From assembly GCA_022494885.1 (NCBI GenBank), contig JAGVSM010000222.1:1-64000 (forward strand): a DNA stretch of 64,000 nucleotides, read 5' to 3'. The notes under the pieces were generated by a model, which worked only from the letters and a program-made list of their open reading frames with translations, had not been told where the DNA came from and did not search any database. A program made the position numbers and the translations under genes. Position 1 is the first letter of the stretch. Every line of letters starts with the position of its first letter. Positions 44,888 to 56,112 of the stretch are shown here, piece after piece. This stretch comes from Micrasema longulum (taxonomy: Eukaryota > Arthropoda > Insecta > Trichoptera > Brachycentridae).

Positions 44888-44975
44888 TCTTGGACTTTTT
44901 TGAAACTGGCGGGAATCAAAACCGTGACGCCAGTTTCACAGTCAGCCATCTAACTTACTGCGCCACTTTCCTAAT
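44888..44975 (-). repeat. SINE-C head
   Basis: On the minus strand: 'agtggcgcagtaagttagat' (A box), 'ctgtgaaactggcgtcacgg' and 'ttttgattcccgcc' (B-box-like). tRNA-like order; the second copy is at 31675. Confidence 0.55.
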
Positions 44976-44984
44976 AAATAAACC

Positions 44985-45030
44985 AATGTCTTGTAAATGT
45001 CTAGATTTCCATATTCCTTAAAAATTCTAT
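44985..45030 (-). repeat. Foldback family arm fragment
   Basis: 'cttgtaaatgtctagatttc' and 'catattcctt', the inverse of the arm's outer part. Confidence 0.5.
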
Positions 45031-45715
45031 TATCTCGCTTGAGAAATCTATCACTGACTTTTCCTTAGTATTTATTGTGATATTGGTAGGTATCTGTAGA
45101 AAAACTTGATTATTCATAGAAATCAAATAAATTTAAGTAAAGTATAAGCTCGATAATTGAACCTAATATGAAGGATTTTTTCACTTATAGCCCATCTTAC
45201 TTAAGGTATTTGGTGGTGAAAATTTGAACAATTTATTGAGGTTGATGCCATCTTCAAAAATGTTGAATTTGGCAAATTATTTTTTAGCAAACTTGTTATT
45301 AGATAAAAATGTCTACGCACTATTTTGTTTGTTTTTTGTTCTCATTCTTCAATCATCTTATTTTTATATCGTGTATCGGAAAATCTTTTTAAAGGATTTC
45401 CCTGATTAGCCTTTCAATATTGGAAAAGTTTTCACACAGGGAAAAGTGGAATTAATCTCATTTATAAATCCCCCAAACAACGTTAAAGAACACCAACTAT
45501 AGAGCTAAAACCTTTAGGAAAGTGGTGTTCGTTTAAGTACTGCAACTTTCCGAAAGCAGAACTTTTTTCAAAACTTTTAAGATGTTTTTTTCAAAAACAG
45601 ATCCTTTCACCTGTCGCTTTTAAATCCGTCTTAAATTAATGGGCGTGAAGTTTTTACTATTTTGTAAAAACATTTCGAAAGCTTTTAAATTATGATAAGG
45701 ATATAATATCGCATA
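45031..45715. other. Nothing recognised
   Basis: AT-rich intron sequence. Confidence 0.4.
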
Positions 45716-45717
45716 TA

Positions 45718-45800
45718 AACAGAGATGGATAGCATTTGCTTGGCTTATGACCTGTCATTGGTTAGTTTAAGTAATCACTTTACATGCTGCAATATTCGTA
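45718..45800 (+). repeat. Foldback family arm fragment
   Basis: 'aacagagatgga', 'ggcttatgacctgtcattgg' and 'ttagtttaagtaatcacttt'. Confidence 0.55.
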
Positions 45801-46576
45801 ATTTTTGATCATCTATACTTTTTTAGACATAAATTTATCATTTATGATTTTAAAAATTACGTTTTTATTCTTTTTTTCATTCACCAAAACTTATTTCCAA
45901 TTTTTAAGCATATTTGCTTAAAATTATTTAAAAATAGATTATTTTTTTTATATTTAAGTAGATTGTAAATCAAATACTTGGGTTTTTCAAAAACTTAAAG
46001 TTTCGATGTACGTTTAATTTCTAACTTTTTAACTAACAGTTTTATTTACTCAAGAAATATCAAATATTGTATAGTTAGCTGATATTCGTATGTAAAGACT
46101 GCGATTGGTAATTTTAACGTATTAAAAAATACAATGTTGTATTTTTTTATACGTTAAATACGATTTTTTTAATTAAAATAAGTTGTGGGGACCAACGAGT
46201 GACGACAGTAGATTATTGTATAGACATTTAGGCACGCGGTACCCAATGGACATATAAGAGCGGCAACACATCACTTGTCTTTCTCTGTCTCCACTGGTAT
46301 TTCTATTAACAACTTGTTAGTTTCTCTATTTTTTTAACCCAGCGAATTATTTGTGTGTGAAATAAATTCCAAATGTAAGCACCTTGATTCTTTTGAGGGT
46401 AAAATAACAATCAAAGCAGTTTACCCATAAGTTTATGTAATTTAATGTTATTTTTTTAACTTTTCAAATTCAAGAAACTAGCATATAATTTTAGGTTTGA
46501 CCCCAAAATTTAAAATGCAAGTTTTTTTTTTTTTTTTACAAAATACATTTTTGAGATACAAAATCGGTAAATATAC
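45801..46576. other. AT-rich; one promoter-like or LTR-like patch
   Basis: Most shows nothing. The block 46182-46385 starts 'tgtggggaccaacg', has 'catataagagcggc' (TATA-like) and later 'gaaataaattcc'. It could be a solo LTR of about 200 bp, but no target duplication was found. Confidence 0.3.
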
Positions 46577-46635
46577 AGAACATCTTATATATAACGTTTC
46601 TACCTCTCTAATAAAGTAGATACTTGTGTTTAGAG
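46577..46635 (-). repeat. Repeat J
   Basis: 'aacgtttctacctctctaat' and 'acttgtgttta' are the inverse of 58310-58375. Confidence 0.45.
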
Positions 46636-46639
46636 AGGG

Positions 46640-47165
46640 AGTTCGTTTCACATTTTTTTATTATTTTTTATAACCAAAGTAAATTAAAATTAAAACCAAA
46701 AATAAAAATAAACAAGGTAAATTAAAAATAAAAAATAAACATTCTTTGGTATGGAGTCTAGGAAGGGGTGAGTCTTAAATGTTTTTTAATTTTAGTTTTA
46801 AAAGTTTGATATTTTTTTATAGATTTTAAGTTTTCCGGAAGTTTATTAAAGTTTTTTTTACCTATGTACGTATAATGGTTTAACGCTGCTGTTGTTTTAC
46901 ATCTGTGCAAAATTAAATCATTAGAAAATCTAGAGTTACTTGAATTTTGCACTGCAATTGTTTTTTCTTTAAAAGTTTGTAAGATAGAGGCTTTATTAAA
47001 AATTTCTTCAATTGTTGGTATATTAAGTTCTTCGAATACTCGTTTTGATGGGTAAGTTCTGGGCTTTTTAAGAATTATTTTTGCAATCTTTTTTTGAATA
47101 ATAGAGAGTGATTTTAAGTTTGTGTTTTGTTTGTTTATGCAAGAGGTTAAAGTCGCTTATTGGAC
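46640..47165 (-). mobile_element. LINE C-terminus
   Basis: The minus strand reads 'SLSIIQKKIAKIILKKPRTY', 'PSKRVFEELNIPTIEEIFNK', 'TFKEKTIAVQNSSNSRFSND', then 'YIGKKNFNKLPENLKSIKKY' and a stop at about 46758. Frames are open nearly throughout, so it is a fairly young Jockey/CR1-group copy. The 3' UTR is A-rich. Confidence 0.75.
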
Positions 47166-47199
47166 AAATAAAAAAGTGAAACAGTAAATTTTATATAAG

Positions 47200-47790
47200 T
47201 TATTATAATCCATATTCTGACATAAGACAAATATGCATAAAGACAATTTTAAGACATTTCCATCAAAATCCTGACAGAAATAATGACAGACAACAAATTT
47301 ATGACACTAGGCAAATACAAAAGACAATACAACTGCTCCCATAGAAAAAAACAAATTACGGACAAGGGCACTATACTTTTCTGGCCCCTAAGATATACAA
47401 CTTTTTAAGCAAGAACATATTGGTGAACAAAATGAAAAAGAATATTTTCAAAGCTAGAGTCCATAAATGGATTGCTAAAAAGACACAGGAAGCTGAGCAA
47501 TATGTTTTATATACAAGAATATAATTTTAGTTTCTTGAAAATCCTTTTTCGTTTTGTCGATGTAGGTATGTTTATTTTTTTTTTATTCTTACTCAATTTA
47601 TGTGAAAGTATGTACAATTATGTATAAAATAAATAATACACTGACACTCCGGAACGTGCTTGTGGGCCAGTGGAGTGGCTAAATCCATAAATGAAAGTAA
47701 AAATATATTGAATGTACCGTACCTATTGTATAAACATTTGTTTTAACTATGTATTTTTATTTTATATTAGATTAAATAAATAAATATAAC
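47200..47790 (+). mobile_element. LINE C-terminus and 3' UTR
   Basis: Across a frame break the plus strand gives 'KIYNFLSKNILVNKMKKNIF' and 'KARVHKWIAKKTQEAEQYVL' (about 47390-47520), then a 3' UTR ending 'ttaaataaataaatataaca'. Its 5' side abuts the minus-strand LINE at 47165. Confidence 0.65.
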
Positions 47791-47970
47791 AACACCAATG
47801 AAGTTAAAAAAATTACGGATTTAAATTAACTTAATGATTCAAGCTTTTCATAATATTTACCTGTAACGTTAAGCATCATTAATTTATTATATAACCTACC
47901 AATTAATACTTGGCGTAGTGCCGACCTGATTATTCAATTCAAATCTGAACCAATTTGAATTTGGTCTATA

Positions 47971-48199
47971 TATTCCAATTTGTACACGTTTAGAGATCAC
48001 GTCTCTCCCAGGAAGCATGTTTTTCAAATAAATTCAGATATTAAACTCCTGGGAACATTTGCTAAGCAAATAAGGACAAGCATCGACCATATTGCGGTTC
48101 CGAACCACGTATTACATATTGCAAACACTATTTGTCACGTTGAACAAATATTGCGAGAGCTTCCGCTGTGTGAAAAAAAAACAGTTAGAGAAATCTAGA
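47971..48199 (+). other. Unidentified open frame, coding-like
   Basis: An open stretch of about 75 codons ending in a stop at 48197-48199. It has no ATG at its start; the first in-frame codons are TAT TCC AAT TTG. Contents include 'FRDHVSPRKHVFQINSD', 'LLGTFAKQIRTSIDHIAVPN' and 'ICHVEQILRELPLCEKKT'. Amino-acid mix and GC look more like coding sequence than the flanks. It could be a transposase or host-gene remnant; no acceptor-donor pair fits it into the host gene, because a stop comes before the possible donor at 48219. Confidence 0.35.
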
Positions 48200-49000
48200 A
48201 TCAACTAGTTTCCTTTAATGGGTAAGAAATTTGTCAATCCTTCTTAAATAAGCCAGAAAAATGTTGACTGTAACTAGCAATCTGTCTACTTTATTTAGAT
48301 CCGGTATTTGTGTATGAAGTAAGGTTTTCATTAGCAATAAAAATATTGTTTAAAGCTTTGAAAAAAAAACTCTTAGATAATAAATCTGGCATATACCAAT
48401 ATTAATTGTAATGATTTCGATTCAATCTAGATAGGGAAAACTAAAATAAACTTTAATATTAGACTGCATAATTCCGTCAAATAAATAAATAAAAGAACAC
48501 TAAAGGTGCCTAAATAATGATATCCTTTCTGAATTTGAATAGTTGCATTGAAAATATTTTTTTCATGTTAAAAACAACATATTAAAATTATAAAACTTGG
48601 AAATCTTTCAAATAAATAAACCGATTCATATAGAGAAATTAATAATTAAAAATAAAAAAAAACAGTATTTTATCTAGTCTACTTCTGTCCAATTTTAATG
48701 ATCGTATCCATCTCACTTCACAGTTTCTATCTCAAGAGAACAACCTGACAAAAGGACTTGACTTTTAAGCTCCAAATGATTCGATGTTATATTTAGTTAT
48801 CACTTTTAAAATAAAATAGAATAGAATTCATTAGTAAATTATACCTTGATAAAAATAAAATAAAAATAAATAAAATAAAATAAAATAAAGAAACTTGTAG
48901 AAAAAAATTAAGTAAGTGGTTAGAAACAAAGTTGTTTTCTTTTTATTTTTTTTAATGAATAACCACAAAGTCAGTGCTTCAAATATAAATTGTATATTTT
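48200..49000. other. Nothing recognised
   Basis: AT-rich, with short AAAAT tandem runs near 48850-48890. Confidence 0.4.
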
Positions 49001-49064
49001 ATTTGCATAAATGTTTTCAGTGTTATAAAAACCAAAAATTTTATTAAAAATAATTTTTCTTCAG

Positions 49065-49121
49065 GCCAGTAATCTTAGGGAAAATGAAGAGTCACAAAAC
49101 TCGATTAGTAAAGGAAGCTGA
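49065..49121 (+). CDS. Host gene, probable last coding exon
   Basis: A T-rich acceptor 'taatttttcttcag' precedes it. Read in phase 0, as required by the exon at 41145, it gives ASNLRENEESQNSISKGS and a TGA stop, so the joined protein ends VTVKEASNLRENEESQNSIS KGS. The acidic, serine- and asparagine-rich tail matches the character of the end of the previous exon. A second frame (from 49066, one base off) stays open for 60 codons to 49246-49248 and would be used if an unseen exon shifted the phase. The 3' UTR would run right; 'aataaa' occurs near 49404. Confidence 0.5.
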   Translation, partial: ASNLRENEESQNSISKGS

Positions 49122-49319
49122 CGGTATTTACAAACATCCCGACAATATAATTAGAGATAATGGAACGCGATTAAAATCACTCTGGTGCCCAGTAATAAAG
49201 AAATTCCAAGAAAGCGTAGACTGTGAGACGACTCAATTTTCAGATTAACAAGCTGCATAATAAGATCAACTGCGACTCGGTACAAATCCTAAGTAAACGT
49301 TACATACATAAATAATATC

Positions 49320-49360
49320 AACCCAGATGATGGATGCTATAATGCGACCTGAAACGTCGG
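49320..49360 (+). ncRNA. Degenerate hammerhead-ribozyme-like core (Penelope type)
   Basis: 'ccagatgatgg', then 'atgctataatgcg', then 'acctgaaacgtcgg'. Hammerhead ribozymes have CUGAUGA, stem II, GAAAC; here CAGATGA replaces CTGATGA (one change), GGATGC and GCGACC can pair as stem II except for one A-A mismatch, and GAAACGTC is kept. This minimal form is known from Penelope-like elements. No RT of that class is seen beside it. Confidence 0.35.
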
Positions 49361-49404
49361 AAAAGAGATAAAACAGGTTAAGAAAAACATTATTTTTATC
49401 ATAA

Positions 49405-49600
49405 ATAAAACAAATGTAAACATGGACACAATACGAGAATATCAGAACAATATCATATACAACATTCTAAAACGAGACAAGTACAGTCGAGACTAATAAA
49501 CCAGGGACTGAAATTATACAAGAACTACCAGAAAAAACTCAATAAATGACAGACAACCTTCACAAAAGATGTTAAAAATATGTTTATTAACAATTGAATA
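49405..49600 (+). mobile_element. LINE 3' fragment related to 11885-12000
   Basis: 'aacatggacacaatacgaga', 'atatcagaacaatatca', 'gactaataaaccagggactg' and 'aaattatac' repeat the end of the LINE at 11268. Coding remnants only. Confidence 0.6.
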
Positions 49601-49785
49601 TTAATTTTAAAAAGAAAAAAAGCCATTTAATTCGTAATTCGTTTAAATAAATAAATTTCAATTTAAAAAAAAAGCATTCAAAAGAAAACCAACCAGGATT
49701 CAAAGAATAAATCTAAAATGAAAAAAAATTTTTTTTTCAAATATTCAAAACTTGGTAGAATTAACTAAACTTCGAAGAATGGCAC

Positions 49786-50007
49786 TTAAGCGTCCTGCTC
49801 CAATGCTGACACAACCTCGATTCTTAACAGTGTTCCACCAATAGGCTGATTATTATTTTTGTGCTTCTCCAGCTGTTCTCTGAGGGCTGCTATCCGGTGT
49901 CGCAAAGGTCTATCCCAGTCAGGATGTTTAGCAACAGCAAACATCCCACTCGCGCTGCAGTGTGGGGGGAGGTTGTGTAGGACTATATAACCATTGTTAT
50001 AGTACAC
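49786..50007 (-). other. Unidentified coding-like frame
   Basis: A 73-codon minus frame with a GC-rich, coding-like composition: 'IVLHNLPPHCSASGMFAVAK', 'HPDWDRPLRHRIAALREQLE', 'KHKNNNQPIGGTLLRIEVVS' and 'ALEQDA' before TAA. It ends like a genuine C-terminus. I do not recognise it; it may be the end of a retroelement ORF or a retrocopied host gene. No poly(A) tail is obvious. Confidence 0.4.
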
Positions 50008-50221
50008 TTTCGTGTCTCTAACACTACGTTGGTTGTATTTACACCACAGTCTACTGGTTTATTGCTGGGTACATATCACTTGATATGTCAAATAAATGAC
50101 CCATAAAAACTTATTGCCCATTATTTTACAGTATAATTAGCTTTTACCCGCGCCTTCACTCGCACGGTACTAGAGAGAAATTAGTTAGGTAATCAATTAT
50201 TTTCGTCCTTTAGCAATAACA

Positions 50222-50943
50222 ATTTGCCCGATGGAATGATATGTATTTATTTATTATTTTATTTATTTATTTATTTAATTATTTATTTATTTATACATCA
50301 ACGGTTCAAAGAACCTTTTACAAAAAAATAATAATTTACAGAAATAATCACAGCAGTGCACAATAATCATGTAGTAGTAGTATGAAATTATAGAATAATT
50401 AAAACTAAATAATTTAGTAAACGTATAATACAAAAAGTTAAAAAGAAACATAATATTTCTTAATAAAAGAAAGCAATAACTATAAGAAAATCTTATGTAC
50501 TAAATATAAATATAACGCAGTAAAGTTGAGAATAACTACTTAATAATAATAAAAAAATTAATACAACATAAGTACATAAAATATTATAAAAAAAATTGAG
50601 CAATAAAACAAAAATAAAAATAGCTAAATAACTAAATAATAATACCTCTATTAAGTGGAATCATCATCATCAGTTGGTTGGAAGAAGCTGCCATTTAGCA
50701 ATAAATCCACCAATGTACAATTTAAAATTATGTCTAACATGTTAAATAAAGAAATAATAAATCACGTATTCCAGGAAACAAAGTAAAATTTAATAATATA
50801 TTTAAAAATAAATCCATTATTTTTCTAAAAAATAACGAGTGAGAATTCGTTTTAATTCATGAACAGAATTTGTATTGAAGATATCGAATATTTGTTCTAA
50901 TTCATTTCCGTACCTCGGAATACAAAGTAACATGTATCGATTG
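50222..50943 (-). mobile_element. LINE C-terminus with (TAAA)n tail
   Basis: The 3' end is a run of reversed TAAA units at 50245-50295. Upstream on the minus strand 'YMLLCIPRYGNELEQIFDIF', 'NTNSVHELKRILTRYFLEK' and a stop form a LINE C-terminus. The frame seems to continue beyond an inserted element: 'LRCHRPSNFFHNDS' at 51740-51790. Confidence 0.6.
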
Positions 50944-51733
50944 CTGGAGCCTTATGCTGGAAAGATGTGACATTTTGTCACTCACTCGACAATAGTCGAT
51001 TGGGCATCTCGATTGCTTTGTCATAATGCTATTCTTAAAAACCCTCCGACAATTTAATTACAAAGACGAATTAGAAAGTTGCAACACTAACAAATCCGTG
51101 TTTATCTATGGCACTCTTGGTCTCTTGCCATACGTAAACCTTTATTGTTTGCTGTCAGACTTCTTCGTTAAATCTTTTGTGTATGGAATATTATGAAAAA
51201 AATATAAGAAAATGTTTGACTGAGACACTGCAACATTGATAATTATTATATGCCTTTGACATAACACACATCTACAGATTATTAGAAATATTTCATATTC
51301 ATTTAATGGATTCTAAAAACAAATTGTACAATAAATATCTCAAATACGTATTTTGACATTGACGAGCGATAAAATAATTTGGAAATGGTGTTTCTAGTGA
51401 AACTTCATTTGATAATGGATTAAGAAAAAGTACAATAATACGCCATCATCATAACATTGATCAGTATTGTAAATTTTTAGTTGAAATACAACAAAAATAC
51501 CTAATCGTCATTCAAACATGAATGCCGATCATTTCACAAAAAGGAAGTTTGACAGTTGAAGTTACGATGTCGCATTCGATTATCAATGTCGAGTGCTTTG
51601 GGGCACTCGAGATAAAGTCGATTGGTTTTCAATCGACTGCATTCGTATGGGTAGTTCAAGAATGCTGTCACTCGTCGAATTACGGAAGTCGCATACGATT
51701 CTAAAGACGAATGAGTCAAGCATAAGGCCCCAG
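50944..51733. mobile_element. Candidate non-autonomous element with 15-bp TIRs
   Basis: 'ctggagccttatgct' at 50944-50958 is the inverse, with one mismatch, of 'agcataaggccccag' at 51719-51733. The 790-bp element separates what seem to be two parts of one LINE frame, which supports an insertion. Near its right end are two perfect 8-bp-stem hairpins at 51589-51610 and 51617-51637. No clear target duplication was seen. Confidence 0.5.
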
Positions 51734-53925
51734 GTCCTCCAACTATCGTTATGAAAAAAATTAGAAGGTCTATGGCAACGTAGCATAATTATTCTGTTCA
51801 TTAATCCAAAGTTCAACAACAAAACCAAAACGAAAAACAAAAAACAAATTTTACTAACCATAGCAAGTCAATTATTAAAGAAATTTAAACAATTAATTTC
51901 AAATTAATAATTTTTTTATTTCACCTTACCGCCTTTTCAAAAAAATTTTCTCGGGGTTGCTATATTTAATTATTGTTTTAGTGTCCTTTTTTAATTTTTG
52001 AGTTGAAAATTAAGTACTTTGTTTTATTTCTCAGGTGTTTGGCTTTATCTATTATAAAAAAAATCAAGTCTGCCGGCGGCTCTGTTGCCACGTGAAACAG
52101 AAAAAAAACGAACAAATACACTTCCTTATTAAAAATGTTAGCTCAGATTAACAGCTCTCAATTTTTTTTTCTATTTAATGAGCAAAAATATAACGTAAAA
52201 ACAATAACACTTGAAAAATATTTTTTTGTGTCCTCTGATATGGGAGAGCCAAGAATCTTTCGTCTTTATTTCGTTAGGAGATTTAGGTCTTCCTCGGGGA
52301 ATTAAAGGCAATAAAAAACGGTCAGTCAGTCTCCCCAAGGAGATTGATTGACAAGCTTGTGTTCGACTTTCAGGAAGTCTGCTTATATTTTGATAAGGGT
52401 TCAAAAACGTCATAGTTTTTGCGTAGGGTAATATAAAATATAGACGTATTTATAGAGACCAATACTTTTTCCCACAGCAGATATAATAATTCGATCTTTT
52501 CATGTTTTTCTCGTTTAGTTTACACTGCTAAATTTAAAGATAGATGCTAAACTTCAGAGTAATAATTCTCTAGAGAAGTCGTTAAGTCATGAAGCGTTCC
52601 ATATGTTATTGGTTTTTTATTTAACAACAAATTTGTAGTGGACAGTTTCGGTTTGCGCTTGCAATTCTCTACCAAAGTACCCACGGCCCGTTGTATTGAT
52701 GTAATCAATAGCTAACTTCGTTGTCAACAATTATAGAATAGCTTTTCTCCATATGTGCGATTCTTTTAGGTTATTACTCTTAAGGGCTGTACAAATACTG
52801 CTGGAATTTCACTTATAATTCAATATGCAGCGTAACAGGTACTATATTACTATATAAATAAGATGAAGTTTAAACTCTCCCTTCGCTTCCCTTATCTTCC
52901 CTTCATGCATCTCCGTCCTAATCTCGCCCAATTTACTACAAGTGTATTTTTGTTATTATTTTTATGTACTTTTTATATTTATAAGTAAGTATTATATTTA
53001 TTTACTAACATTTTCCAATTTTTGAATCCTGTTATTGATTCTGAGCCCATGAAATATTTCTTAAATACGTATTCTATAAATGGAGTAAAACTCTGTTTGT
53101 ATGAATTATATTCATCTGGATTGCCAAATACCCATATCGTTATCAAGAAAAAAATAAAAAATAGGAAGTTTTCAATTTAAAATCAATTTCGCAATTAACT
53201 TAGGTAGACATGTTTATGTAACTTTTTGATAAGATTCCAATTCGCTGTATTGCAATTAAATCTGGCATTCATTCATCTAGATAGTTGAAGTTTTACTGTA
53301 ATATGTAAAAATATTGTTTTCTTTTTGTAAATAATCTTTTTTTTGTTTCTTTAACGTGATATTTTTTTCGTTTTCGTTATTATTATATCTAGTTATTTAT
53401 TCATAATTTTATAACAGTATTTATGCTTTCATTTTTGAAGTATCGTTTTAATATTATCCAATGAAAAAATTCACGTTACAAAAAAACACTTAAACCCACA
53501 AAATTTCTAGCTTATCGGGATCTGAAACAAAAAACTTTTGTACTTTCTAAAATAGTGAAATTAATAAATCATTTTTAAAGCTCTCTTTTTATTTTTCCGG
53601 TGAACATGAATTTGAAAAAAAAAATAGATTTTGTAATTATTTATCAGTACGATATTAATTAGTCCCATAATACAAGGTTCTCTATATTGTACGTTTGTAG
53701 AGAATGTTTTTTTGCCATTTTCCATTGTAAGAATGAAACGTTTTCTCGTAAAGGTTAATTAAACAGCAGATAATCATTGATTTTGGATTTTCAAGAAGTC
53801 CCTTATTCACTACATAGTTTCTTTTACATACTCACACACATACCCACCCTCTCACATACACTAGCATACGATCCTTTCACTGATACGAAAAAGTGGTAAA
53901 AATCCTGTGAAATAAAACCGTGTGA
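51734..53925. other. Nothing recognised beyond LINE remnant at left
   Basis: 51740-51860 may hold the upstream part of the LINE at 50222. The rest is AT-rich, with no supported frame or shared repeat. The 80-codon minus frame 52171-52413 is not recognisable. Confidence 0.35.
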
Positions 53926-53927
53926 CG

Positions 53928-54130
53928 GTATGACCGCCTCGTTGTGTGTTTAGTGCGTTTGCTTGAGATCCCGGGTTTGATTCCGGACATAAGGATGCAA
54001 AATATTGGTCTCAAATATGATTTTACTGTGCAATATTTCATTGTCCTGTACTGGCACCTGAAGCGTGAGAATGATCACTTTGCCTGCTACATTTATGTAT
54101 CACTGGGTACGGATAGGAAAGTTATGATGA
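53928..54130 (+). repeat. SINE-A copy
   Basis: 'gcctcgttgtgtgtttagtg' (A box), 'cgggtttgattccggac' (B box), 'caatatttcattgtcctgta', 'tggcacctgaagcgtgagaa' and 'tcactgggtacggatagg' with an ATG-rich tail. Confidence 0.8.
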
Positions 54131-54189
54131 TGACATATCTGATCTCTTATGACCTATTATGCTGTTCACAGCTTCAAAGCTGCCATTAT

Positions 54190-54475
54190 TGGTCACAATG
54201 AGGAAGTTCAGTGCAACGGGAAATTGGATTTTAAAAAATCTTTTCTTACGCGCAGTAAAAAATACAACATTTGACTACTTTTAACGATGTCTCTAGTTCT
54301 CTGAAATCAACCAATCACATAATGTTGTGATACATCTCCGGTTAAGCCAACCCACCAATCAGAATAACTCGCCGTCGACAACTTGAGACGTCACAGGTGG
54401 AGTGATTTCAAAATTACAAACTTTGAAAAATCATAGCCTTTATAATGCGATTTTTTTATTTTGCTTAATTTGATA
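54190..54475 (+). repeat. Repeat family H copy
   Basis: 'gaagttcagtgcaacgggaa', 'tcttttcttacgcgcagt', 'aatcaaccaatcac', 'gagacgtcacaggtgga' and 'gtgatttcaaaa'. The most complete copy of the long version. Confidence 0.6.
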
Positions 54476-54794
54476 GTCTATTTAAATAAACGATTGAACT
54501 TCCTCATTTATTTGACTTAAGTTCTTCAATCCACCCTTTTTTATTGCATTTAATGAATTCCAGATTATTGGGTATGTTATGCATACATGTAAACTATATT
54601 TGTTCGGGGAAGTAAATTTACATCCTTCCGGAGCACATAAATTATCATTTTCACGATCTCTGCTATCAAACTTCCCCTGTAACGCGAACTAACCCCAACA
54701 TGGTGGAAAGTAAAATTTTACGATCGTTCAGCTTGTGTTACACATTAACATACAGAATTATCGCAAAATTAATAATTATCAAATTTATTTTGAC

Positions 54795-54915
54795 AGAGAC
54801 AGAACTTTTTTAAGAAAAAAGAAGACTATGCATTTGCAGGACTTATGGCCTATCGTTAGCTGATTTAAATGGTCGCGTTACATTTACCGTATTCCATATT
54901 ATCTCTTTAAAAAAG
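54795..54915 (+). repeat. Foldback family arm, decayed
   Basis: 'gacagagacagaac', 'atgcatttgcaggacttatg' and 'tagctgatttaaatggtc'. Confidence 0.45.
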
Positions 54916-55885
54916 GCATCCACTTCTACTCAAACATCTATTAATATATACATACGCATGAAATCCTTAGAGGTTAGAATTCAAAACATGTCTTTAAAGA
55001 TTCGGATACACCAACTCAAAATATCGTTAAAAAGTCAAATACGAAAACAAACAAACACATTTTCACATTAAAAATCTTAGTCTGGTTATTGAAAAATGTA
55101 TTATCAGATTTAATTTTAAATAGAGCGTATGTACTTACTATGGTAATCATTAATTTGTTGTAAGTTTTATATTTTTTTATGCGCTTACGCAACTTTGGAA
55201 TATTTTCATCACTTTGTACAATCTAGAGCATTGCCGGATGCAATGAGACACGATATCACAACCCTTACCAGAGGTGGCAAACTACCTCCTTGTCACGTCC
55301 TTGTACCACCCTACAGGGGTGGCCTCTGAAGCAGAACCTATGTTGCTACGTACATTTGATTTAGTTGAAGACTTCACCTGGAAATGTAATCATTTCCTCT
55401 CTCAACTCGCCACGTTTCACAAATAATATTCGAAGAAATTATTAATATAAAAAACATTCGACTAAAGTGTTAAACTATTCTAGCTAACCCAAGGAGAGAG
55501 AAAATTCGTTTTCCCTACATTTAAATTAGTTTAATATTATATTTTTATGTTACGGAACGTGGAAAATGATGCAAATATTTTTTTTGCTAAAGGTAAAACT
55601 ATATTTTTATTAACTCTTTCTTCCCTTCCCGGTGATGTGCAGCCATTAACTATCTATATAGATAATACAATATAAATATCATAATACAAATTCTGGATTA
55701 AGTTTTTCGGTATTCGACCGTTATATATTTACGTATAGGTTATTTTTTTTGTTTTTTAATAATTAATACTTATTGGGAACAGAAAAAGCATTTTATCAAA
55801 AATCGGAAATAAATCACCAATAAAATGGAAACTTGACCAATGTGTCGTATGTAACGTTGTATGAAGTAAAATATTACCGAGTATA
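54916..55885. other. Nothing recognised
   Basis: No repeat shared in the window. A GC-richer patch at 55230-55340 has no frame. Confidence 0.35.
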
Positions 55886-55889
55886 TAAT

Positions 55890-56112
55890 TGTCTCACACA
55901 CTCTGAAACCTTTATTATGTGGGTGAGATTTTTCCAGCTGAACCAACTCTTTTACTTCACAAAAGTCAAAAGATGGAAGAGCTGAGGAAATGTGGATGTA
56001 TAAACGCAGGCAGAATGGTTAATATTACACAGTGTGTAAAGTTGCTACTACAAATCCTGTAAATGCCTAGACTTCCAAATTCCCTTCTCAAAAATGTTTT
56101 TCCTCTAAGTTG
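55890..56112 (-). repeat. Foldback family half copy
   Basis: Loop piece 'ctgaaacctttattatg', then the inverted arm 'ggaaatgtggatgt', 'acacagtgtgtaaagttg' and 'aatcctgtaaatgcctagac'. The opposite arm is absent. Confidence 0.55.
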
